Below are positions 21,601-34,200 of a stretch of 64,000 nt of DNA, one piece after another. The stretch covers positions 50,003,562 through 50,067,561 of the forward strand of contig NC_134367.1 in NCBI RefSeq assembly GCF_035582795.1, read 5' to 3'. The first letter of the stretch is position 1, and each line of letters opens with the position of its first letter. Under the pieces are notes generated by a model, which did not search any database, was not told where the DNA came from, and saw only the letters and a program-made list of their open reading frames with translations. The stretch is from Mycteria americana. Lineage: Eukaryota; Chordata; Aves; Ciconiiformes; Ciconiidae. A program made the translations under genes and the position numbers.

Positions 21601-24600
21601 GGGGAAGCACCACCATGCACAAGCACGGTCTCCGCTATGTGACTACCGTATTCAGAATAACACAACATTGACATCCGTAGGCTGCCAGGGCCAGAGGTGC
21701 GTGGAAGAGGTCTCCTTCCAGCTCAGGAAGGAGACATGCCCTGCCAACGCAGGCTGAATTACTGGCATGCTTCTGGGTGTTTTGCCCCACCACATGTCCC
21801 ACCCTCTCCAGCAGGAGCAGATCAAGTGCTGGGAAAAATCAGCCCAGACTAGAGATGCGAGCAATATACAGCGGCATGGACCTCTTTTAAAACAAACAGC
21901 AGCATTGCTGAAAGGACTAAGCTGTCATCAGAAAGTGTTAAAATCAACGAGTTTGCTGGAGCTTCAAAGCAGTAAACTATTTCACTTATACACTCCAAAA
22001 TAAATACCTGCCAGCAACTTAAAACTTCATATAAGCAGCATGCTAAAGCAGTCAAAACAGAATGAATTTATATTGTAATTTAAATGCACATAGTACAACC
22101 TCCTCCTCCCCAAATGGGCGTTTTCCCCATACGCTGTAATATTCCCACAAAGAATTACCAATTATGTACATTTTTTATTTGCTTGAGAACTGGGTACTTC
22201 ACTCCATTTTTGTCACTGACGATTCAAATTCAACTCTGAGAAGCTTTGAGTGTTAGTTCCTGTGTCTGGATCACAATAATTTCTGCAAAAAATAAACCCT
22301 AAAAGCCCTGAGGCCACCAGCAGTTCTCTCTGGTCTTTTTAATTAAGTCAAAAGTAAAGCTATTCAGAGTTCGAATACTCCATTCTTTAGTTGTCTTATC
22401 CCAAGTATTCAGCCAGAAAGCCCTCAGCACTTTCACACTGTACATGCTGATTGTGTAACCAGCCTGGATGAATTGTTTGCTACAGGTCTGGAAGCAAAAG
22501 GGAAGATTTTCCTTTATAGCCTATATGCTTTCAGGTACAAAATGAGATTATGCTGGATTTAGCAGGATTTGTCTCACTGGTTTTAGCCATTTACAGTGGA
22601 GATGTTTATACATGAGCTAGTGGCCACAGCCTGGCTCAGCAGTCAGTGAAGCTGCTCCAGCAGGTCCGTGGGGAGCCAAGTGGTCCTTCCAGCCAAGGGA
22701 GGCCCTCCCAGCCTCGACACCCCCCGCTTCCAGAGGGACCAGCTGTGAGCACCCCGTCTAGGCTGGCAAGTTACATCTGCTCTGGCCATCATTTAGATGT
22801 ATAAAAAGAAGCTGTTCCTTAATTTTAGCATGTACTTCCTCTAACATGCAATGTAAACGCATACGTCGATTAACGTACCCCTTCCTTCCATTGCCCCTAT
22901 GCCTCTGAAATCCTCTCTCTGGCCCCCTACTAATACCTATTGCTCTCAATGGTTGTTTATGTAGCACACTTTCCCCAAGCTACTCTCCTTCTGCAGTTGT
23001 TCACTCGGGGTTAGATACCCAAAGGGACCAAGACAACCAAACTCTTAATCGCAATGCACTGTCTAAGTCGGTGCACAGAGGAGTTACGCACCTACAGAGA
23101 GGTATGGCTACACATCTATAGGCAAGTATGGGCAGACAAACAAGCTATTTTCAGTGATAAACTGTCCTTGAACCCACTCCGGGCTCAAAACATGCATGCA
23201 GCAATTAGGACAGGGACTAACACCACAAGCTAGCTTACCTTAAACTTCTTGAGACTATATCCTACAGAAAGCAGTAATTATAATACTGGAAAACACATGG
23301 TTTTCCCAAGAAAATGTAGCCTGTGTAATTTAGAGAAGGCTACAGTAGCTTCCTCACAGTCCATAACATCTATTCAGGAAGATGGAAGGAGAATGAGGAA
23401 GAAAAGGACTACCCAGTTCAAAAGACAAGGTATCAAGATAATAAGTCACTACAAAACTAGATATATTCAGATTACAAAGACAGACAAGCATACATAGCAA
23501 AGGTAATTAATTAACGGGACAGCTTTAAAGATTTCCTTTGCTGGGAATTAAAGAAGTCAGGATGCTGTCTGGTACCTAAAATAAATCCAGGTATGCTATT
23601 ATTAAAAAATTAATTTATTTACTACAATTCTATTTTTTATTCTACAGGAAGTCAGATTGGATGATCGCAACAATGTCTTCTGGACTTTTGTCCTAAGTTA
23701 TTTAATATTAAAAAGTTGTATATACCTAGAAAGTTACGTAGCTGATCTTCCCCAATGAAATCTAGAAGCCTACCTCAGGTACCAACTAAGCAGCTACTTT
23801 AGACAACAGAAAACACTGAAGACAGGTATATCTCTGAAATTATTCCTCATATAGGCCTTCCAGGAGAAACCTTCATCCATGTGGAGCCAGCATCCCTTCC
23901 TGCCAATGTTTTTCAAAGAAAGGGATGTTTTATCAATGAATGCTTTAACACGAAACATGTATGCAACTCTGGCAGCCGAGCCTCAGGATCCCGCTCCCCA
24001 GGTGAGTGTCCCCATCGCAGAACAAAGAGCGACTGCGGTGCGGTTCTTCCTCCCTCAGTCTCCTTTCTGCACAACATCACAGCTTCAAAAAGGGCAGCAA
24101 GTGACCCACCCACATGAGTCAAAATGAGTCACTTGGGGCACCCACATGGGAGGAGGGAAGACGGATTTGCACTCCCTTGGGCCGAGGAAGGCATCCTGTG
24201 TCTCACTGATGCCTCATCGCTATGTCTCACCCCCTGGATCAGTGCTCTGAGTGCAGGTTGTCACTTGGAAAGTAAAGCATCTCAGGCCTTAGGAAAAGCA
24301 GTCAAAAGTCCTTCCAGTACCGCCCTGGGCCGTGCAGGCTGCAGTTGCCAAACTGGACCCCTGCCCCTGGAGCACCCATGGGAAGTGATACCTTCTCGGA
24401 GTGCAATCCTTCTGGGAATGCCCAGAGCTACAAAACAAGCAGCTGGGGCACATCCAACCGTCAGTGGTGCTTCGCTGTCTTCAGGGCAGCTCTGAGAAAT
24501 AACCACCAGCCAAGTGGGACTTTTCAGGGCCAAAACCCTGCTCTGGTCAGGCAGAATTTAGGCTCCCACATTCAAGGTTGTTCAATCAAGACCCCCCTTC

Positions 24601-26792
24601 AGTCAGCTGCTGCCTAACCCTGGAGACACCCCAACGCCGTGTCTACGTTGAAGTCAATGGTCCACACGAATGACCCACCAACGGCATGAGGCTGGTGACT
24701 GGCTGTCCTCCTCGCCAGGCTGGGCCTGACTCCTGTCTCCCTGCTGCAGCGGATGCAGAACTGCTTTCTCCAAAGCAGAGCCCTTTAAGGGGAGCCTTTT
24801 CATGGGACTTTCAATTCATTGAGCTTGTTTGGCTGAAGCTGGGAAGGACTGATTCTACTTACAATTTGCTCAAATTCCTACTAATCTTTTTAAGAAGTGG
24901 AAAAAAGCTGGGCGGGGGGGAGGCATCGAGAGAGAAAGAAAACCCACAGCAAAACAGAAGAGTTTAAGGTTCATTAAAAGCACTGCATACAGTGAAGCTG
25001 CTATTATTTAGTCTTTAAATATTTAAAGAGCAGCTTACTATACACAGCTTACAGTACTTGAACGATTCCTCATTTATCACTGTAAAATATACAGTGCAAT
25101 CCTCTGTGGTTGCAAAGCCAATATTGAAGATGCTATCTATTTTATCATCTAGACAGTATCTGATATGAAAAAAAAGTACAGATTTTCTTCCAATTTGAAT
25201 CAGAACTGATGAACCATAAGTACATGCGGTATTCCTGCCAAACTAAGAAAAATAATCACCTCCCTCCTTTTTTTAAGGTCTTTTGCTCCTAGGAAACATG
25301 AATATGGAATGACAGTCAAACATTTTTAAAATTACGGATTGCTAGCACTTGGGTAAATTTGAGCAAGGCTCTTGTATATTGAAGAGCATTGGCCAAATAA
25401 CAATTCAGGGGGTCTGTTTTATTGTGTTTTATAATAAAAATGGCAAAGTGAAGCACGAGTTCAAGCTTTTCTACAGTTCAACTTTTAAATTAATAATAGA
25501 GAAAGCAGCTACAATGCATATTTCACAAGTGCTTTAAAACTGTGTTAATGAACTCCGCAGAATCCAGCTTAAATGAGTTTGTACAGTGTAGTAGTGCCTT
25601 TGGACAGGAATGTATTCCCATGAAACCAACCACCTGATGTGAACTTCATATCCCAAAAAAGAAATAAACACAAAGGTTTGGTTCATCGCACTACCCCGCA
25701 TGTACAACTGGATTACGGGGAAGTAGTGTCATGAGCCATGTGTTCAAACAGATAAAACAGCACGCTGAACCATGAAATGCCACATTTATGTACCCCGTGA
25801 GCTCTAAACCAGAGCGAAACACAGTGAAAGGTAGCGAGGATGCCCTAATGGAGCTGCTGAAATTATTTATCTTTACTGGAGGGTTGGGGGTTAGAAGTAC
25901 AGTTCTACTCTCTGCTTTACTGGAACGAGTGTCATACGGCTCTACATACAAAACAGAGCCAGGCAGAAGCACACACATGGCACTGGTTTAGCATCACTTT
26001 CATTAGTTTTCTATCTACGAGAGCCAGAATACTCTTAGTTTCATCACGTAACATAATCACAAACGGAGGCTTTGTTCACTGTACAATATCTGACTTCAGT
26101 TTGGGCAACAGCGGCATGCCCAATTACAGGTACTGTATCATCATCTGGAGACACAGATCAGAGTTCTTTTTCGCAAGGTAGTGGAACACACTAAAATGAT
26201 AAAATCAAATCTCATCTCCAAAGAGCCTGCACACTTAATAAAAAGCTTAAATGTAGCTTCTGCTAATGACCCTTTTCCTGAATCCTTAATAAAGTTTCTG
26301 TTCTCAACTTTCAACCACAAAAGGTTTTCCTGCCACAAACTTTGCCTTCACAATTACCTGTATCACATTTCTTTCTGTTTCAGTATCTGTTCTCCTCACT
26401 ACAGGACTTAGAGCATACTTGCTATTTTGTAGGCAAGGCGTTTCTTAAAAACTTGGCATTTTAAGCTACTTTATTACTTGGCACCACACAGAACTTTGTG
26501 GAAAGCCTGAACAGCAACAGTTCTGCAGATGTGGAAACCATTTCTTGTTTTGCTGTGGTCAGTGAAGACATTATCACTTGCACGTATACAATCATATTCC
26601 CATTAATCAACAGAGTGGCAAGATGCCCTAGTTCTGGAAGCCAGATTTCATCAATGACATCTTTATAACACTACCAGGTGGTCCATGATTCAGTATTACA
26701 AGAGATCAGCCATATAAAATGTTTGCCCATAAAGTGATTGACAGCCTAAACACACACAAAGCTTTACAGAACAGCCGAAGAAAACGTGGTAA

Positions 26793-26841
26793 AATATTAT
26801 AGTTTGGAAAAATATGTTTGGAAAAAAATATTATAGTTTGG
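26793..26841. repeat. 15-bp direct repeat, period 34
   Basis: AATATTATAGTTTGG occurs at 26793-26807 and 26827-26841. Both are perfect copies, indicating a small local duplication. Confidence 0.9.
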
Positions 26842-27626
26842 GGAAAAGAAGTGTTTTCTATCGTTCGTTGTACCTTTGGAAAGAAACAACTGCAAATGCA
26901 AAACTAGATCTTAATTGCAGGGTTCATCTGCTCTTACCATTTGTTGATGGGGAGAGAGAAGCAGCAGACAGCGGCAGCCTATGCAGCGAGCCCCTAGTCA
27001 GTGGAAGAAATCCCCGGATCCCGAGGTGGTTTTGTGAAAGTAGCGATACTCCCCGCGTCAGCTCCTGTGTGAGCGGCAGCTGCTGCACCCCAGGAGAAAG
27101 CAGAAACCACGCTTTCCTAAGAAACGGCCCTAAACCCGAGATACGTAACGAAGAGTCTCGCTTCAGACAGAGCCCTCGGGAGGGGCAGAGCGGGGCACTG
27201 TGCCCCGCTCCTTCATAACGGCGACGCGGTAAAGCTCTCCAACTTCTAGCCGAGGCTGAACTCGGGCGCTCCGGTCCCCACAGCCGGCCCGCACCGCGGG
27301 GCGCGCCGGGGAGGAGCGCACCGCTCCCAAGGCGGGCAGCGCCCCGACCCGCCCGGCGCCGCTCCCCGCCTCACACCGCCCAGCGCTCGGGGCGGCAGCC
27401 CTCCCCCGACGGCCAGCCCCCGCCGCCGCCCCGGGCCCAAGCGGGTCTCGCCGGAGCGCGGCGCGGCGGGAGGCGGCCCCGGCTCCCCCTCGCCCGCGGC
27501 CCCAGAGCGGGGCGACGCTCCGCGCGCTGCCTGACTGACAGCGCCGGCGGGGGGCGGGCGGAGGCAGCGCCGGGGCTTCTGCCCGCCCCGGCTCGGCCCG
27601 GCCCCCGCCCTGCCCGCGCCCCTTAC

Positions 27627-27732
27627 CTGCCCCGTGCCCCTGCCCGCGCCCTCGGAAAAGTTTCTCGCCCGTCCGGACGGGGCCGGGACGGGCTCGGGCT
27701 GCCGCTCCCGGCCCCGCCGGCCCCGCGTCCCG
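27627..27732 (-). other. POPDC3: Candidate POPDC3 noncoding exon 1 (3' part)
   Basis: On the minus strand this ends in GGGGCAG/GTAAGG, a strong donor, and holds no ATG in good context before it. The 5' end is a guess based on the A/T element about 30 bp further upstream and on the point where the two copies change from variable to identical. Confidence 0.55.
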
Positions 27733-27758
27733 CCGCGGGCACCGAGCCGCCGCTGTGA

Positions 27759-27768
27759 CTAAAATAGG
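27759..27768 (-). promoter_or_regulatory. POPDC3: CArG/MEF2-like A/T element, copy B
   Basis: CCTATTTTAG on the minus strand, identical to the element at 1634-1643. It lies 132 bp upstream of the splice donor here and 123 bp upstream in copy A. Confidence 0.45.
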
Positions 27769-28270
27769 CAGAAGCCGGCGGGAGGCTGCGGGCGGCGCCA
27801 GCTCCGGGGCCGGCACCGAGCGGCCGCAGCGCGCAGGCGCCTCCCGCCGGCCCCGGGGGGCTGCGGGCGGCGGGGCACCCCGGGCGAGGCGAGCCGCGCC
27901 GGGCCGAGCCGAGCCCGGGGCAGCCGAGGCGGCGGGAGCTGCCGCCCGTCCCGGCGCGCTCCTCCCGCGGCGGGGGGCGGAGGCCGCGCTCCCCCCTCCC
28001 GGCAGCCGGTCCCGCCGCGGGGCTACCCCGCCGCCCCGCGCTGCCGGTGGGCGCCGGAGGCGTCGAAGGGGCGGGCGGGGGAAGGAGGCGGCGGCGCCGG
28101 TGGCTGCGGAGACCCCCGGGACGGCAGAGCCCGCGGCGGTGCCGCCCGCTGAACTTGGGCACCTTAAAGCCCGTTGCGGCTGCAGCCCCGGTGCTTGGCT
28201 GGGACTTGGCCGCAAACCCCGCGGCTTTTGAGACAGGCAGAGAAAGACGGCTCCTTGGTACTGCTGCCGC

Positions 28271-31200
28271 GGGTTAAATTGTCCGGAACTAGTGGTTTGG
28301 AATAAATAAAAATACAGGTTTCTGCTCTTTCACCTGCTCACCCTAGCAGCATGTTTCTTCAGAAGGGAGGTGCATGCCTTGAGGGTTGCCTTCATTTCAT
28401 GACCGGTGCATCTATTTATACACCATCTTCAGTTATTTCGTTTCAGGACAAGCGTATGCCTCACCAAGAAGACAGTTAAAAGCCTTGGGACGGTGTCAAT
28501 ACGCCAGCCCTTCGGCGTACTAGCCGTGCGTTTGTTCCGGTGATCACTGTGTGTCTCGGGGAGAGAGAATTTACTGACGGAAGGAGACAGGCTTACAAGT
28601 TGTTAATAGGCAAAAAATCACGGCATATTAAATGTGCAGCTCGTGTTAGTGCAGAAGCTAGTTCTCAATAACCGGAGCATGAGCAATAGCATCTTTCCAA
28701 CAGTAAGTGTGGAGAACCTCGTGTGCTTGCCGCTGGCCAGCTCTGAGGTCCCACGGCAAGCTGACACGCTCATCGTGCAGCAGGGCGATGCAGGGCAATG
28801 CACTGACGTGAACTTCTCCAGAAGTAAAAGGACAGAGCGACCTGTCGTCTGCTAGATAGAGGGATTAGGGCTTTGCTTAACACCTTTGTGAACTTGCTTT
28901 CCCACAGGGGTTCTATATTTTCAAAGATTTTTAGCTCCATATTTACCAGGGAAGAAGATGCATACATTTTTTGAATAATCAATTCCCCTAAAACTTGAGA
29001 AAACGAAGAGCCAGAGCAGTTTAACCCAAAGCTATCCTGAGTTACATATATTCAAAACTTCATTATCTGATTGCAGTACTTATTTTTATATTTATTATTT
29101 TTGAGAGAAAAAAGTCTTTTTATAGATCTAATCAAGTATGTATTAAGGTTCTTGTAGTTAATTAAACATTTAAAGGGTTTTGCAGTGTAGCTCAAAATAC
29201 TTACCCTTCAGACATGCTTTGCATATGATATTTTACAACTTATTTAATTTTAGCAGTATCGTTTGAGAGATTTCTACACTGGCAAACCTGAGGCAGTGCT
29301 GATTTACTTTTTTTTTCCCTTTTTGTTCTTTATACTTGGGTGGAGTTGAAAGCACCCAACCACTTATTCAGATTTATCCCCAGCTGCATCAGGCATAAAT
29401 TTACCCAGTATATTTACTCTTCATTGGGATGATAGCAAAGGGATGGGGAAATACATAATAAAAGAAGGATGTTAAAGTTTTTTATTTGATCTACTTACCT
29501 ACTTAGATTACGTTGTTCTAATAAACAACTATTATATCAATTAAAACATGTTCCTCCTAATCATCATAAAAGAAGCGAGAAAATTTTAATGGCATATCTG
29601 TAAGACACTTTTTGAGTTGTACATAGTTGGAAGCAATGGTCGTCATAATGCTCCACAGACATACAGATCACCAAGGAACAGTTCTACTATGATAATTTTT
29701 ATTTTAATTCAATCAACTCCACATCAAATATTCTCTAGCACTTTAAGACTGAGACTACAAATGACCTTCTCAATCTAGCCTTGAAAATCAGGCCTAGATG
29801 AGAGAACCAAGGGAGGCAATAACAAAATGGCAAAGCCACTACGTGTTGAGGAGAGACTAGCACTGCCCGGCGTGCTCTGAACCAGCCACTTGAGTGATCG
29901 GACTACTCTTTGATATATGTAACACCGCTTGTGGTACTTCTGTAAAATGACTATTTTTAAAAGCTCAAATAGTATAATAAATGTAAAGCCAAAGCCAAAT
30001 TATAACCAATATTATACTTTGCAGCAGTATGGCAAGGTATAAAGGTCACAGTTAAAGGCAGGCTTACAAGAGAGCCTGCGGTGAGACTCAGAAATCCAGT
30101 ATCGGACCTGAAAAGCTGTAGGAGACTTTGTGGCCCTGGGTCGAGGGAGAGGCTCGGCTGTGGCAAGCGCCCTGCGCAGAGGGTGGGAAGGCACCTGGCC
30201 AAGGAGCCAGCCTGGGCCAGCTAGGAAGGGGCAGCAGAAAGTGCAAGATTTGTCCCAGTTGGGCTGGACAGGAACCTGAACACCTGAACAGGCATCTTTG
30301 TCCCACTGTTCAGCCGTGAAACTGGATGGCGTGAGTTTCTGGCTGGTTGTACAGAGCTCTCTTCTCGTACCTGCTGTTAGATTTATGGGAGTACCTTAGA
30401 TGCACCTATCTCTGGGCACGCTCCATCCTACGAGAAGTCTGACAGCTCCATAAAACATGCAGATTGCCTTGCTGTTGGCTTCTCGACTGCCGTGCCTCCG
30501 GGCCCCGCTCATAGTGTTGCCGCAGTCGAGGCAGGGTTACCCGAGCAGCTGCCCAGAAGTGCCCCGGGAGTGCTGGCACCAGGCCTTCCCTTGGGTGTGC
30601 CAGCCATTTCCCCCAGACAGAGGAAGAAAAAAGCTCAGTGTGTGATTTCGGTGTCTAGAAAAGAGCCCCATCCATTTCCTCAGTAACCGCTTAAGGAGGG
30701 ACTTAGGACGTCAGATGGTTGCCTTCTCCGTTATCTCTGAAGTAAAGTAATGGTGTTTCTTACATCATGCTGTACTCTAGGAGGAGAAGTTATCAATAAC
30801 TGTGTTTAAGGGGGAGATTTTTTATATTTTCTTAGACTTTTTTAATGTTTAATAAATCTCTACTGCATTTTTGTTTTCCTGCATTGTCCTTGGTCAATAA
30901 AGATAAGTTATGAAGCAGGGGGATATGGTAGCAGGTGACATGATGAATTATCTCTTTAAGAAGCGATGTGCTTTTCCTCTGTGGATGTAATGTTGTGCTT
31001 CCCAGGTAGTCGCAAGAGGGCTCTTGTGTAGGAGCTCTTAGTCATTTTGGAATGAGAATTAAACACTTTACATACTTTGAAAAGGTCTTAGCAGACTTTT
31101 GTATAGCTGAGTTCTACAGAATCCCCTCCTCCCTTTATTTGCGGGTACAACTGAAGTAAGAAGAATCAGGATTGCATTCAGGTAGTAAACTAATTTTTAT

Positions 31201-34200
31201 TGCTACCTTTTACAAGCAAGACATCAAACAAGTCATGTCATAACATGATATAATCCTGTAGTTCAGCTCATATGCAGCCTGCAGAACTGAGCAAAATTCA
31301 AATTGGAAACCTTTTTTAAAATGTCATTCGGTTAACAGCGTTCCCTGTCAGGTACAGATAACATAGTTTTTATTTAGGCAAAAGGCACTTTTTTATGCAT
31401 CAGTCAAATAAAATGCTAAATAGCCCATTTAAGTTTTTGTCTTTTCACTTTTAAAGGCTTTCAGATAATAGACTTGGAATGGAGTATCCTCAGCTGCAGT
31501 TAAGGTGGAGACCCTCAGCTGCTTCTCCACCCAGGTTTCCATAAGCAAGAGCGGGGGGGATGTAGTTCCCTGACCAAGTGACTTCACACCCTGAAGCAGC
31601 CTGACCGCAGAGAAGGAGACTTCTCCTTCTGGAAACAGGCTCTTCCCAACCTGAGCTCATTTCAGACACCAGCATCTAGAAGAGGTGGAAGAAGTACCCA
31701 ACGTAGGATTTAGCTGTAGCAAAAATATGTGAATCCCAGTCTGTGGCTGCTGCTGATGGAGGTGTTCAAATTCACTCAGTGAGTGCTTTCCTGGCTTTAG
31801 GTTTGTAGAGGGACCCGCTCTGCGGTTTCTGCACGTGGCCGGAGTTGCTCTGCTCAGGGCACTTGCCACAGCCATTGCTCAGCTCAGTCACTGTGCCTCA
31901 CCACAGCAGAGCCAAGGACAGGCTCAGAGCCTGCTTCTCTCGTCCTCAAAGGTTTGAGCCCTGCACAAAGTTCAGCTGTTGTCAAATGTAGGAACCAGAA
32001 AAGAGTCCAAGATTTCTATGGGCCAAGAAGAGGGGTGCAAAAACCATGTGGGTTGAAAGCCCAGTGCTTAGGGCACTCAGTGTGGGAGAGGAAAGACCTG
32101 CATTTTCTCAAGACTATTTCCACTTTGCAGCTAAATACAGTTTAATGCCAAGTGCAGAAACAAATCTGGAAACTAGCACTAAAGCTGGACTGTGTGCCAA
32201 AACCACTGCCCCATGGCATCTCTGCCTTGCTCAGATATACCCTGCTGATGCCGAGTGTCTCCAGGTGTTCAGAAGCTGGCAAATACAGCATGGTATATGC
32301 TTGTGTGGCAAAAAAGAGAAGTAGATTTGAATTGTTCTAGACTTCCAGCTTCTCAGGTGGGTGCTTTAACCACGAGACTGTTGGGTAAAAGGTGGGCTGC
32401 CCGCACAGGGGAGGGATGCGGCTGAAACTTGGCTCTGTGAGACGAGGCGCTTCACTGGGCTGACATTTCCATCACTGCAGAGCTGTAGTTCCTTCCATTC
32501 CTCAAGTAAGGTGTCTGCTCAGGAGTGTGAATATAAACTTAAAAATACAGAGTGTAAATCTAAAAGCTCTTCAAAGCATTACGTAACTACGGAAGACAAC
32601 AACTGTGAAAATTAAAAGATGTAGCAGATGCTTTCCGTCACAAATGGTTAAAGACTCTGCAGGCATGGAGATGGTCTCTGATATCAGTATCTGTTACTCT
32701 CTCTTGCTGAAGTTCTGAGTTGTCATCAGCCTCCTACTAGATGTTGTTAGAAAAAGGAAGGAAACCTGTAATTCCCAGCCTAAGCTTTCATGTCAAATAT
32801 CTTAGTAGTTACATAATGTTTTCAATAGCTTTTAGATTTACACTTCTTATTTTTAACTCTATACTCTCACTGCTCATTTTGTTTTTTCACCTTCTTCCAG
32901 CTCTCCCTTCATCTCTTCCCGGGAGCCTTCTGTCTCAGTCCTTACCAATCAAGCTATTTTCACAACCATTGCCATTAAGAATAGATAAAGATCTTTTAAA
33001 TAAATTATTATCTTTGCTTAGAAAGATCCAGATGACCAGATGTGCCGGCAAATGCAGGACGTCTGCTTGGCTGGGGGAGCCCATCTTCCTGTTAAAAACA
33101 AAGTTTGGACTAATGCGAAGTTGCACCAATTTCAGTTGACCCACATACCATACTATTTAACTCTGGTTTCATCCACTGTAACTATCATTCTCGGTGTTAG
33201 GAGGATGCATCTACAAAAAAGTGTTAGATTAATTGCGGGTGGAAACTATGGGTAACGTATGTCGTGGAGCGCTAGCAGTGAACAGAACCAAGGTAAGCCC
33301 TAGTGGGCAGACTTGCCATGAAGGCTTACGGAGTTTAAGAAATACTAGTCAAATATTTGTCAAAAAAGCCTCCTCTTCAAACCAACCTTTTTATCTTGAA
33401 GCATTCAAAGAGAGAAAAATCACACAGCATACCAAGCTGCTGTAGTATAGCCCTAGCTCCATGTCGTACAGAAGAGTGGCACGGCAGTGTGAGGAATTCT
33501 GCGTTGCTGCTTCCCACCTTCTGCCCAGATTCTGCACGCATTGAAGAGCACCTGGAGTGTGGAAAAAATAATCGCAAATATCTGTTCTTGCACGTAGTTG
33601 CACTCATTTAGTTCTAGACTTATCTGCTGAGGTTGTTATCAGTAACAGTAAATCGTGGGGCTGAATTTCACCATGTATATCATATTTCTGCTTTGAATTG
33701 TGGTTATCAGTACAAAAAGGACTTCTGCCCTGTAAATACAGGTTCCTGGTATTACTAACTATATCTATCACGATCACTGTTCTTGCATTTTGCTTCAGAC
33801 ACAAAGCTTTGCAAAGAACGTCGCAGATAACAAGGATGCAGCTATATTTAATTCAAAGGTATAAAAATAGGAAATGGATTCTTTTGAGTGTTCACTTTAT
33901 TATGTTGCTAATGAATTATAAAATGTATATCATCTAAATAAATATTCTTGAAATTGCTTCCTAATGAATCACTTCAACAATGTGCTTATTCAATTGTGTC
34001 AATGATTAATTATATTCTTGCCTCCTTCCTGGAATACAAATGCTTTTATTAAAGCAATCCAAAGACAGTAAGACAACAGACTCATTCTTATGGTCATTCA
34101 TTCAGTTGTGGATTGATAAAGTATTCCTTTCAGCGTTTTTAGAGTGTATCTGAACAGCTGCAAGTGGCTGTGACATAAATGAACGTTCATGTCACCTTAA

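Larger units (their letters stand above)
18277..27624 (-). other. POPDC3: POPDC3 5' UTR intron (inferred)
   Basis: About 9.3 kb between the candidate acceptor at 18276-18275 and the donor at 27626-27625 of the CpG-island exon. The span holds one old CR1 fragment (18480-18690), a short direct repeat at 26793-26841, and otherwise unremarkable AT-rich sequence. No coding exon was recognised. The link between the two splice sites is inferred, not shown. Confidence 0.6.
27617..27876 (-). repeat. Promoter/first-exon duplicated block, copy B
   Basis: Matches 1501-1751. The 144 bp at 27733-27876 are identical to 1608-1751. The splice-proximal 116 bp differ by six substitutions and a 9-bp extra segment around 27716-27724. 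Confidence 0.95.
27190..28270. promoter_or_regulatory. POPDC3: CpG island B, POPDC3 promoter
   Basis: A dense CpG, GC-rich stretch of about 1.1 kb. It contains copy B of the duplicated promoter block (27617-27876), a minus-strand donor (CAG/GTAAGG) at 27626-27625 and the CArG/MEF2-like element at 27759-27768. It is the only island upstream of the POPDC3 coding exons. A long minus-strand open frame across it (27163-28215) is of GC-rich composition and resembles no family, so I treat it as spurious. Confidence 0.85.

Noticed and set aside
22360-22385. GTTCGAATAC resembling a tRNA B box
   Set aside because: No matching A box, acceptor stem or anticodon arm nearby.
27163-28215. 350-codon open frame on the minus strand in CpG island B
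   Set aside because: Composition is Ala/Gly/Pro/Arg as expected from GC-rich DNA with few stops. It crosses the splice donor and the promoter block, and similar open frames occur on the other strand.
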